Positions 49,346-56,162 of a stretch of 64,000 nt of DNA are shown in pieces (the stretch's first letter is position 1; each line of letters begins with the position of its first letter). The stretch is taken from positions 62,001-126,000 of the forward strand of contig CAXHTR010000007.1 of the NCBI GenBank assembly GCA_964019655.1. Direction: 5' to 3'. Made by a program: the position numbers and the translations under genes. This DNA comes from Perkinsela sp. pyNocScin1. Its lineage: Eukaryota; Euglenozoa; Kinetoplastea; Prokinetoplastida; Perkinselidae. Below the pieces are notes generated by a model, which made no database searches, was not told where the DNA came from, and saw nothing but the letters and a program-made list of their open reading frames with translations.

Positions 49346-50056
49346 ATGCTCGCCTCCTTTCTTCTGAGCGCGCCCATTCTGTCCAGCACTGCTGCCTCGG
49401 CCCCAGCCTCTGTAGACGCCATGCAGCGCTCGCTCATGCTGTGCTTCTACGGGACGAACAGCGCGTTCCTCGAGACGATCTCCCACCGCGACCCCCAGAG
49501 CCCGATCTGCGGCCCCACCGACGAGCACAACTGGACCGGCATCGGCTGCGCAGACGGGCTCATCCGCAGCATCAAGTACGACCACGTCCAGATCCCAGAC
49601 TTCCGCGTCGCGTACCTCCCGGGCACGGCGGTGGACGTCATTCTCCCGGGCAACAGCATCCAGGCGGAAATAGACACCGCGCAGCTCCCGCGGGAGCTCC
49701 AGCACTGCAACATTCGCGCGAACAAGATCTTTGGGACGTTTAATATGACGACGCTGCCGCGCAACCTCCGCACGCTGAGCGCCCGGTACAACCAGATCTC
49801 GGGCATTGTCTGCCTGCGGCACCTGCCGCCTCAGATCGCGTACATTGAACTCTCGAACAACAAGATCAGCGCCACTCGCGTCTACTACGGCGAGATTCCG
49901 TCGTCGACCAAGTCGATTGAGCTCATGGACAACAACGTTAAGCGCCTCAAGCCGTTCCCAGGGGTATTTCTGAATGAAAATGAGTTTGTGGTCTACAAGA
50001 ATGCCATTGTGGCAGTGCAGGAGCTCTACGACAGCATGGGTCACATGGTGGATTGA
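49346..50056 (+). CDS. LRR protein, second subfamily, GC-rich copy (236 aa)
   Basis: Start at 49346 (MLASFLLSAPILSSTAASAP), a normal signal peptide with a likely A-x-A end; in-frame upstream sequence is open but not family-like. MQRSLMLCFYGTN, cap CGPTDEHNWTGIGCADG, LRR units with IDTAQLPREL, IRANKIFGTFNMTTLP and LSARYNQISGIV, loop VYYGEIPSST, end LKPFPGVFLNENEFV. Same architecture as 45272-48099, but wobble positions are overwhelmingly G/C, as in the housekeeping genes that follow. Confidence 0.86.
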   Translation: MLASFLLSAPILSSTAASAPASVDAMQRSLMLCFYGTNSAFLETISHRDPQSPICGPTDEHNWTGIGCADGLIRSIKYDHVQIPDFRVAYLPGTAVDVILPGNSIQAEIDTAQLPRELQHCNIRANKIFGTFNMTTLPRNLRTLSARYNQISGIVCLRHLPPQIAYIELSNNKISATRVYYGEIPSSTKSIELMDNNVKRLKPFPGVFLNENEFVVYKNAIVAVQELYDSMGHMVD

Positions 50057-50250
50057 TTCCTTTCGGGGTACACAGGGTGGTTGATGGCGTTTCTACTGAT
50101 AGTGAGGCAGATGAATTTTCTCTAGCCTCTCAGCCTACGAGAAAGTGTTCGTGGCGTATAGCCCATTGGAATGTATCCCACCTATCAAGTTTTCTCAAGA
50201 ATTTCCTGTCATTCACCTACTTTCCCTATTTCAGCCCTTTTCTCCTTACA

Positions 50251-50586
50251 ATGGACCCATTCATCAAGAAGGAGGCGTTCAAGCTTGAGACGATGACCTC
50301 GCACGCGATGGCCAGGTGCTTCGACGCCTGCGTCGACTACAGAAACCCAAAGCTCAAGGCCACGGCCGCCGACTACCTCGCCCACGCACAGGAGGCCATC
50401 CAGTCGCTCAACATTATGAAAGAACGCCCCGTGGGCGACGCCAGAAACGACCTGACGGCGGAAGAGGCGGGCTGCCTCGAGCGCTGTTCCGTGAAATACT
50501 TGCAGACGCAGCGCATCGTCCTCCACGGCATCGCGCGGCGGAACTCACCGATGAAAGAGGCGGCGGCTGACCTCTTGAAAATGTGA
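50251..50586 (+). CDS. Small Tim-like mitochondrial chaperone (111 aa)
   Basis: Small Tims carry hydrophobic precursors through the mitochondrial intermembrane space and are folded by two CX3C disulfide pairs. Seen here: C23-x3-C27 (RCFDAC) and C75-x3-C79 within LTAEEAGCLERCSVKYLQ, which is the typical Tim9/Tim10 second motif. The gap between motifs (47 residues) is much longer than the usual 11-17, so the protein is atypical. There is no presequence, as expected for this family. Only 70 bp separate it from the next gene. Confidence 0.6.
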   Translation: MDPFIKKEAFKLETMTSHAMARCFDACVDYRNPKLKATAADYLAHAQEAIQSLNIMKERPVGDARNDLTAEEAGCLERCSVKYLQTQRIVLHGIARRNSPMKEAAADLLKM

Positions 50587-50655
50587 ATCGATTTTTTTTT
50601 GGAATTTCTGCGTGAGCACATCAGTTTCACCACATTTTGGTCTCTCATATACAAA

Positions 50656-51084
50656 ATGGTCTCCTTTGAGTGCGGTGGCTGCCGTGAGACAGTAAAGAAG
50701 CCAAAGGTCAAGCAGCACATGCAGGCCTGTGCGACCCAGGGCTTCTCATGCATCGACTGCAACACAGACTTTGATACCGAGAAAGTCCACGAGCACACAG
50801 CGTGCATCACTGAATCGCAAAAAGAAAAACGCGCACCCGCCAAGCGCAAGGCCCCCGCGAAGCGTAAGGCCCACGCCTCTTTCTTTATCACGCCCCAGCA
50901 CGTCAAGGACGCGTACAAGCAGCTCCGGGAGGAAGAACCAGACAGGAAGCCAAAGCTCAAGATGCTGACGAGGCACGCGCTGCACCTCGCGTTCTTGGAC
51001 GAGTTGAAGGTGATGGGGAAGGCAAACGAGTCGATCGTCGAGGGAATGGCCAAGGAGGCCAACTGTGTGTGCCGTGGTGAATAA
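50656..51084 (+). CDS. LYAR: LYAR-type C2HC zinc-finger protein (142 aa)
   Basis: LYAR proteins are nucleolar and linked to ribosome biogenesis. The N-terminus MVSFECGGCRETVKK with C6, C9, H21, C25 and then C32, C35, H47, C50 matches the paired LYAR fingers. It is followed by a Lys/Ala-rich linker (RAPAKRKAPAKRKAHA, about 58-75) and a helical C-terminal part. Start chosen at the Met directly before the finger, as in the family. Shorter than animal LYAR, which has long basic tails. Confidence 0.8.
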   Translation: MVSFECGGCRETVKKPKVKQHMQACATQGFSCIDCNTDFDTEKVHEHTACITESQKEKRAPAKRKAPAKRKAHASFFITPQHVKDAYKQLREEEPDRKPKLKMLTRHALHLAFLDELKVMGKANESIVEGMAKEANCVCRGE

Positions 51085-51192
51085 AGCCGGGGCGAGGTAA
51101 GGGTTGATAGAAGCAATCTAGCGACTGTGCGTTGTATTCATTTTTTTGTTCATACGAATGCAGATGTACTATTCGCTAGAATTCACCACAAA

Positions 51193-51256
51193 AGACACCC
51201 AGCTAGTTCTATGACTTAACGCATAGCATAGAGCTCGTTCTACGTGTCTGAGATTC
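51193..51256 (+). ncRNA. H/ACA-like (AGA-box) snoRNA candidate A1
   Basis: A 57-nt hairpin: AGACAC (51193-51198) pairs with GTGTCT (51244-51249), inner stems AGCT/AGCT and CTATG/CATAG, followed by G and AGA at 51251-51253. From the base of the AGCT stem to the AGA box is 15 nt, the distance expected between a pseudouridylation pocket and the box. Single-hairpin RNAs with AGA in place of ACA are the known form in trypanosomatids. First of three copies at an exact 77-nt period. The target rRNA position cannot be assigned here. Confidence 0.55.
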
Positions 51257-51269
51257 ATACACCCAGTAA

Positions 51270-51333
51270 AGACACCCAGCTAGTTCTATAGCTTCAAAAA
51301 TAGCATGGAGCTCGTTCTACGTGTCTGAGATTT
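51270..51333 (+). ncRNA. H/ACA-like (AGA-box) snoRNA candidate A2
   Basis: Second copy, hairpin 51270-51326, AGA at 51328-51330. Lower stem, AGCT stem and pocket bases CGTTCTAC are unchanged from A1; the upper stem is CTATA/CATGG with one wobble pair and one mismatch, and the apical loop differs. Confidence 0.55.
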
Positions 51334-51346
51334 TATCACATAGCAA

Positions 51347-51410
51347 AGACACCCAGCTAGTTCCACCGTTTACTCCGTACGGCGGTGCTCGTTCAATGTG
51401 TCTGAGATCC
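51347..51410 (+). ncRNA. H/ACA-like (AGA-box) snoRNA candidate A3
   Basis: Third copy, hairpin 51347-51403, AGA at 51405-51407. The upper stem is CCACC/GGCGG: at three pairs both partners have changed together relative to A1 and A2, keeping the stem. The 3' pocket reads CGTTCAAT, so its guide may differ slightly. The lower stem is identical. Confidence 0.55.
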
Positions 51411-51414
51411 CCAA

Positions 51415-51480
51415 GCGCATTTAGGAACCATTTCGGCAATGTTCAGTTTGACGTCATGGGCCGAAAAATGTGCGAGATGT
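51415..51480 (+). ncRNA. H/ACA-like (AGA-box) snoRNA candidate B1
   Basis: A 59-nt hairpin with an eight-pair lower stem (GCGCATTT 51415-51422 with AAATGTGC 51466-51473), then G and AGA at 51475-51477. With CCAT/ATGG as upper stem the pocket strands are AGGAA and GCCGAA, and the distance from stem to AGA is again 15 nt. An alternative inner pairing TTCGGC/GCCGAA is also possible. Different from type A in sequence, equal in plan. Confidence 0.52.
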
Positions 51481-51547
51481 ACGCTCTTTTGAGATGCTTA
51501 TTGAAGCAGGAAACTTGCCGACTCTGCAAACTAGAAACCAACCTGAA

Positions 51548-51613
51548 GCGCATTTAGGAACCATCTCGGCAATGCTTCGTTTGATGGGATGGGCCGAAAA
51601 ATGTGCGAGATCC
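51548..51613 (+). ncRNA. H/ACA-like (AGA-box) snoRNA candidate B2
   Basis: Second type-B hairpin (51548-51606, AGA 51608-51610), 133 nt after B1. Both stems next to the pocket and both pocket strands are identical to B1, while the apical part differs in about eight positions, the pattern expected if guide and box are selected. The 68 nt between B1 and B2 show no clear C/D snoRNA. Confidence 0.52.
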
Positions 51614-51732
51614 GTAATTCTAGTAAAATTCTAGCATTTTCGCTTCCAGTCATAGCGAGACCGAACCCAATACGCACACATTTTTTATTTCTATCAATCA
51701 CAGCACAATGCCATAACCACTAACATCCTTTC

Positions 51733-52365
51733 ATGCACATCGAGCTATCTACGACGCTTTTCCTCCTCGAAGTTCCGCTCCTCGCCTTCCTCTATGTCAG
51801 CATTTTCCTTTTCGCAGCTGCCCTCGCGCTCTTCACGGTCTATAGTGGAGAGGCGGTCCCACCTGCGTCTCCAAGCCTCATAGCCCCGACGCGCATGGAC
51901 AGCGGCCTCCACGTCTCTGCCGACCTTTTCGCGCTGAGTCGCTTTGTGCTCACCATGGAGAACGCAGACCCGAGCTGGACAGTCGCGACACCGCTCGACA
52001 AGTGGGAAGGCATTACGCTCAGGAATGATCCCAGTAAAGGACTCCACGTCGGTACCATCGACTGGTCACACAGCGCGCTCGGCGGACTGCTTGAGCTCCA
52101 CGCGCTTCCTGCGCTCGTAGAGCGCGTGTGCCTCGGCCATAACCGGCTGATAGGAACTCCGGCGCTCGACCGCCTGCCTGACTCCCTCCAGTACCTCGAT
52201 ATCTCGCATAATCTGCTGAGTGGCTATCTCAGCATTACGAAACTCCCAGATGCGCTCCTTCACATTGATATGACACACAACTGCCTCAATGGGCGCATAC
52301 AGAGTGATTGTCTCTTCAGCAATGGTCGAGTCTTTCAGTATGACGATAGATTTACTGTGTTCTGA
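51733..52365 (+). CDS. LRR protein with N-terminal membrane segment (210 aa)
   Basis: Residues about 8-36 are a long hydrophobic stretch (LFLLEVPLLAFLYVSIFLFA...), long enough for a signal anchor, unlike the short leaders of the other LRR genes. The cap lacks cysteines (DKWEGITLRNDPSKG). Four LRR units follow (LGHNRLIGTPALDRLP, ISHNLLSGYLSITKLP, MTHNCLNGRI). Short tail. It may be a membrane-held member of the family. It lies directly after the snoRNA-like array and 106 bp before the ATP synthase gene. Confidence 0.8.
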   Translation: MHIELSTTLFLLEVPLLAFLYVSIFLFAAALALFTVYSGEAVPPASPSLIAPTRMDSGLHVSADLFALSRFVLTMENADPSWTVATPLDKWEGITLRNDPSKGLHVGTIDWSHSALGGLLELHALPALVERVCLGHNRLIGTPALDRLPDSLQYLDISHNLLSGYLSITKLPDALLHIDMTHNCLNGRIQSDCLFSNGRVFQYDDRFTVF

Positions 52366-52471
52366 GGCTTTCACGCCTGTCTATAGCTTTGACCCCCCTA
52401 TTACAACACTTGACAGCCAGTTCTCCCTAGTTTATTCTACCTTCTCCACCTCTCATAATTTTTCTCTAACA

Positions 52472-53017
52472 ATGTTCACCCGCTCGATCCTCTCGCGCCT
52501 CTGCCAGCGGACAGCCCTGCGCCGCGCGCCGGCAATGAAGCTCCCCGAGGGCTTCTCCTTCACCGAGAAGCTCGACGACAAGCCGATCCAGAACGCCTAC
52601 GAGAACTTCCCCAAGATGACGCTGACCTTTACGCGCCAGGACGACCTCATCATGAACAAGCAGTCCGTCGACAACGTCTCGCTCGCGACGAGCACCGGCG
52701 AGATCGGTGTGCGCTCGGGCCACGAGTACAAGATCGCCAAGCTCGTCCCCGGCGTCATCAGCATCGAGAAGGAGCCCGGCCAGGAGGAAAAGTATTTCAC
52801 GTCCGGCGGCTTCGCGCACATCAACAACGACGGGAGCGTCGACATCAACACCGTCGAGGCCATCCCGCTCGAGGACTTTGAGCCCAACTTCGTCGACCGG
52901 GAGCTCCTCAAGCACAAGGACGACCTCAAGAGCGCCAAGTCCGAGAAGGAGCGCGCGATCGCAGACGTGTACATTTCGGTCTATGAGGCCCTCAGCCAGG
53001 CGCTCAAAAAGCTCTAG
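52472..53017 (+). CDS. ATP5D: Mitochondrial F1 ATP synthase delta subunit (181 aa)
   Basis: This subunit (bacterial epsilon) is part of the central stalk of F1Fo-ATP synthase in the inner mitochondrial membrane. The start at 52472 gives an Arg-rich presequence (MFTRSILSRLCQRTALRRAP). Then MKLPEGFSFTEK, a beta domain (LTFTRQDDLIMNKQSVDNVS, GEIGVRSGHEYKIAKL, KYFTSGGFAHINNDGSVDIN) and two C-terminal helices (LKSAKSEKERAIADVYISVY). The LPEGF and SGGFAHINN blocks resemble the kinetoplastid protein as I remember it. Start preceded by a T/C-rich stretch. Confidence 0.9.
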   Translation: MFTRSILSRLCQRTALRRAPAMKLPEGFSFTEKLDDKPIQNAYENFPKMTLTFTRQDDLIMNKQSVDNVSLATSTGEIGVRSGHEYKIAKLVPGVISIEKEPGQEEKYFTSGGFAHINNDGSVDINTVEAIPLEDFEPNFVDRELLKHKDDLKSAKSEKERAIADVYISVYEALSQALKKL

Positions 53018-53114
53018 TGTCGTGATGCCCGAAGATGTCAATCGCTGCGATTTCTTCTACAAAAGTATTTTTCCAAACTTTTTTTACTTCAGAAAAGTTT
53101 TACTATCAACGAAA

Positions 53115-56054
53115 ATGGCTGGGCACGCGCCCTATTACAGCAACCGCACGATGTGGCGAACCGCTGTGAACGTTTTCAACGAGACGAAAAAGTCGGGCGT
53201 CAACCTCGACTTCCGGACATACCACGCCATCATGCAGTCCATCACCACGCACGGCCGCAAGAAGGACAGCAGCTTCCGCATCCGGCCCCGCCGCCACCCC
53301 GAGCGCAAGCCCGTCGTCGTCGACATCGCCAGCGTCCCGGCCCTCGGGAGCTGGAAGCCAAAGGAAAAAGAGGCAGCAGGCACATCCAATGAAGAAATCA
53401 CGGAGAAAGTACCAGACCTCACGCTCGGCGCCGGCCCCAAGGCGCCCCGACCACAGTCGTTTATTGACTCGATGCGCATAGCCGAGGAGACTGAGAAGCG
53501 CCCGACGCCGTCGCTCTTCGACAGCGTTCCCTTCTTCAAGAAAGCCAACGAGCCTTCACCGCACGCCGCCTCTGTCGAGAAAGTCTTTTCGCAGGCCGAG
53601 GCCCCGAGCAAGCTCAAGCTAGACCTCCCGGGGGTCACGCTCGACCCCCGCGCCAAGCAGCGCTTCTTTTTTCTGAAACCTGAGGGCTCCCCAACGGTCG
53701 TCGACACCTTCGCCCCGGCGAAGCAGCAGACTGGCCCCACAGTCGTCGACATGAGCGGTACAGAGCGCAAACCGCAAGCGCCAAAGGTTATGAGCCCGTC
53801 TGTGCTCGAATCTGCGCCAGAGACTACTGACACAGCTTTTACTGTGCAGCCAAGCGACCGCCAGCGGGCGTCTCTCTCTGTCGAAGACCTCCCAGAGGAC
53901 TCAGTCGAAGCTGTGCAGCCCCCGCCTGTCCCGACATATGACCCATCCCCTGAAGACGACATGGAGGCCCTCACGAGCCGCTGGGAGCGCCGGCGCGAGG
54001 AAGAGGCCAAGGAGCAAGAGCGGCTCGCGGCCATCGAGTTCGAGCGCGAGACGCGGCGCCGCGAGCTGCAGGCCATCCGCCTCAAGAACGACGAGTGGGC
54101 CGCGCAGCGCGGGGCACTGCACTCTGCCAAAACGCCGCCACCCTCGGTAGACCAGACGGCGTACGCCATCGCCTTTCACCCGAGCGACGATGCGAGCTAT
54201 CAGTCCTATCTCGACGCAAAGTCGAACAAAACGCTCACCGCCGACCACGTCCGCTCGCTGCTCCGGCGGCTCTCTTCGAAAGGTAAGCTCGACAATATGG
54301 AAAAGGTAATTGGGGATGTCGGCGCTGCCGCCGTCGAGGGCACAGACGCGGCGCTGCTGCACTACACCCTCGTGCTCCAGTACCAGACCGGCGCCTACGA
54401 CATGGCCCTCGAGACTTTTCAAGAACTCGAGCGCAAGAATGTACACGTGCAGCGCCGGGCGGTGGGCCTCGCGCTCCTCGCGAGCGTCCGCAGCGACAGC
54501 GCCGCCGGCTGGCAGCGCGCGATGGACATCTTTGAAAAGTACAAGCCGATTACGCACGACCCGCTGTGCCTGCTCGAGCTCAACATGATCAACGCGCTCT
54601 CAGAGGCCAATGTGAGCGGCAAGGACATCCGCGTCAAAATTCTGGAGCTCGTCCGAAAAATCCACGCGCGGCTGCGCGACTCGATGAACCAGATCGGCAA
54701 GCAGCACAGCACCGCGCTGATGCGCGCCTACGTCAAGGCGGGCGACCCCGGGACGTCGCAGAGTATTCTGAAAAGCTTCCAGGCGGCCGGCGAGGCCGAC
54801 CAGGTGATGTACACCAACGCCATCGCCGGGTGCTCGACGGAGCAGATCAAAGAGATTCTCGCAACATTTTTCGAGGAAGGGATTGAGTCTGACCTCCTTG
54901 GCGCTGCCATGTTCGCTTTTGTGAACCGCAGCCTCGTGCACGAGGCCTGGGCCGCGTTCGCTCGGGCGAGTTCTTCAGACAAATTTGAGCCCCGCGGCCG
55001 GCGGCTGAGCGCCGCACTGCTCTTCAGCCTCGAGGGAGACGCAGAGGCGACAGAGGACCACACCCGCGACGTGCACAATACTCTCGTAAAATGTGGGACG
55101 TATTCAGATAGGTTCCTGCAGCGCATCATGCCGTTTTTGCAGAAATTTGCGATGGACTATGAGCTCGTCGAGGCGATGCAGTCGATGCAGCGCGTCTACG
55201 CCAGGGCGGTGGCGCCTGCCCACATCGCAGCGTATCAGCACGCATGTGCGACTGTTGGTGTCGACCCAGTAGACTTTAGCCAGGAGGAGAAACCAAGGAA
55301 GATCATCGTCGAAAAGGAAAAGGTCACTGATAGGATTGAAGCGGTCGAAAGTGAAGAAAAGGCGCCGGAAGTGGTAAAAGCCGAAGAGATAGAAGAAAAG
55401 ACTGAAGAAGTTCTAAAAGCAGCGGATTACGACGATCAGCTGATGGAGCTGGCCAAGACCGGCGACTGGGCGGGCGCACAGGCCCTCGTTGCCGAGATGA
55501 CAAAGCGGCGCATAAAGCTGAGCACTTTCCAGTACAACTGTGTCTTAACAGCTGCGCGGGAGCAGAAGGCGGTGCTCGACGAGACGTTCGAGCGTATGAC
55601 AGCAGAAAACGCCAAGTTCAACTCTGTGACCATCAACCTCGCGATGAACGCCTACGCCCGCCTCGGCGAGTTCGATACAGTGTGGCAGATCTTCGAGAAG
55701 GCAGAGGCTGCGCTCCGGGACGCCACGTCGTACCACCTCGCGCTCAGCGCGCTGCAGCGCGTCCCCGACAGCTCGGAGAAAGCCATTGAGATCGTGCAGG
55801 AGATGAAGCAGCGGGGCATCCGGCCCACGCAGAAAACCCTTGACGCGCTCCTCAAGTGCACGGCGTCGAGGTCGTGGGTCCATGCGTTGAAAGCCCTGCA
55901 GCTCGCCAAGGCGTTGAAGGGTGTGACTATAAGCGCTGCGCACCAGGCGGCAGTCCTCGAGAATATGGAGTCGAACAACGTCGAGAATGCCAAGGGGGTG
56001 CTGGAGGCCGTGCTCGCGAGCAAAGCGAAGAAAAAGGGCAAGAAGGCGGCATAA
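53115..56054 (+). CDS. Pentatricopeptide repeat (PPR) protein (979 aa)
   Basis: PPR proteins bind organellar RNA. The ATG at 53115 begins MAGHAPYYSNRTMWRTAVNV with a PPR-like helix pair (SGVNLDFRTYHAIMQSI). The open frame extends further upstream, but that part overlaps the ATP synthase gene and is not coding. Residues about 90-280 are disordered, Pro/Ser-rich; about 289-325 form a charged helix (WERRREEEAKEQERLAAIEF...); about 350-720 are helical repeats; 730-770 are acidic; 772-958 hold clear PPR units (WQIFEKAEAALRDATSYHLA, EIVQEMKQRGIRPTQKTLDA). The tail is KKKGKKAA. There is no strong presequence, but a mitochondrial role is likely. Confidence 0.8.
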   Translation: MAGHAPYYSNRTMWRTAVNVFNETKKSGVNLDFRTYHAIMQSITTHGRKKDSSFRIRPRRHPERKPVVVDIASVPALGSWKPKEKEAAGTSNEEITEKVPDLTLGAGPKAPRPQSFIDSMRIAEETEKRPTPSLFDSVPFFKKANEPSPHAASVEKVFSQAEAPSKLKLDLPGVTLDPRAKQRFFFLKPEGSPTVVDTFAPAKQQTGPTVVDMSGTERKPQAPKVMSPSVLESAPETTDTAFTVQPSDRQRASLSVEDLPEDSVEAVQPPPVPTYDPSPEDDMEALTSRWERRREEEAKEQERLAAIEFERETRRRELQAIRLKNDEWAAQRGALHSAKTPPPSVDQTAYAIAFHPSDDASYQSYLDAKSNKTLTADHVRSLLRRLSSKGKLDNMEKVIGDVGAAAVEGTDAALLHYTLVLQYQTGAYDMALETFQELERKNVHVQRRAVGLALLASVRSDSAAGWQRAMDIFEKYKPITHDPLCLLELNMINALSEANVSGKDIRVKILELVRKIHARLRDSMNQIGKQHSTALMRAYVKAGDPGTSQSILKSFQAAGEADQVMYTNAIAGCSTEQIKEILATFFEEGIESDLLGAAMFAFVNRSLVHEAWAAFARASSSDKFEPRGRRLSAALLFSLEGDAEATEDHTRDVHNTLVKCGTYSDRFLQRIMPFLQKFAMDYELVEAMQSMQRVYARAVAPAHIAAYQHACATVGVDPVDFSQEEKPRKIIVEKEKVTDRIEAVESEEKAPEVVKAEEIEEKTEEVLKAADYDDQLMELAKTGDWAGAQALVAEMTKRRIKLSTFQYNCVLTAAREQKAVLDETFERMTAENAKFNSVTINLAMNAYARLGEFDTVWQIFEKAEAALRDATSYHLALSALQRVPDSSEKAIEIVQEMKQRGIRPTQKTLDALLKCTASRSWVHALKALQLAKALKGVTISAAHQAAVLENMESNNVENAKGVLEAVLASKAKKKGKKAA

Positions 56055-56162
56055 CATGTGAATATTGGGATAGCTTGCGCAGAGAAATTGAGGTAAGGAA
56101 AGTTCAGCTGAATTCCACAAGGATGGCCAGACTTTACTAAATTTTTCATCTTAAGCAAAAAA

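Noticed and set aside
51480-51547. Box C/D snoRNA between B1 and B2
   Set aside because: A CTGA is present at 51543, but no acceptable C box and no terminal stem.
51321-51557. 78-codon open frame
   Set aside because: It runs through the hairpin repeats; conservation follows base pairing, not the reading frame.
51193-51613. CRISPR array
   Set aside because: Hairpin units repeat at 77 nt, but the conserved part is the long unit and the 20-nt spacers are partly conserved (GAGAT); there is no cas gene and the context is eukaryotic.
52707-53114. Upstream extension of the PPR reading frame
   Set aside because: It overlaps the ATP synthase delta gene in another frame, has Arg/Ser-biased shadow composition, and a good ATG lies at 53115.
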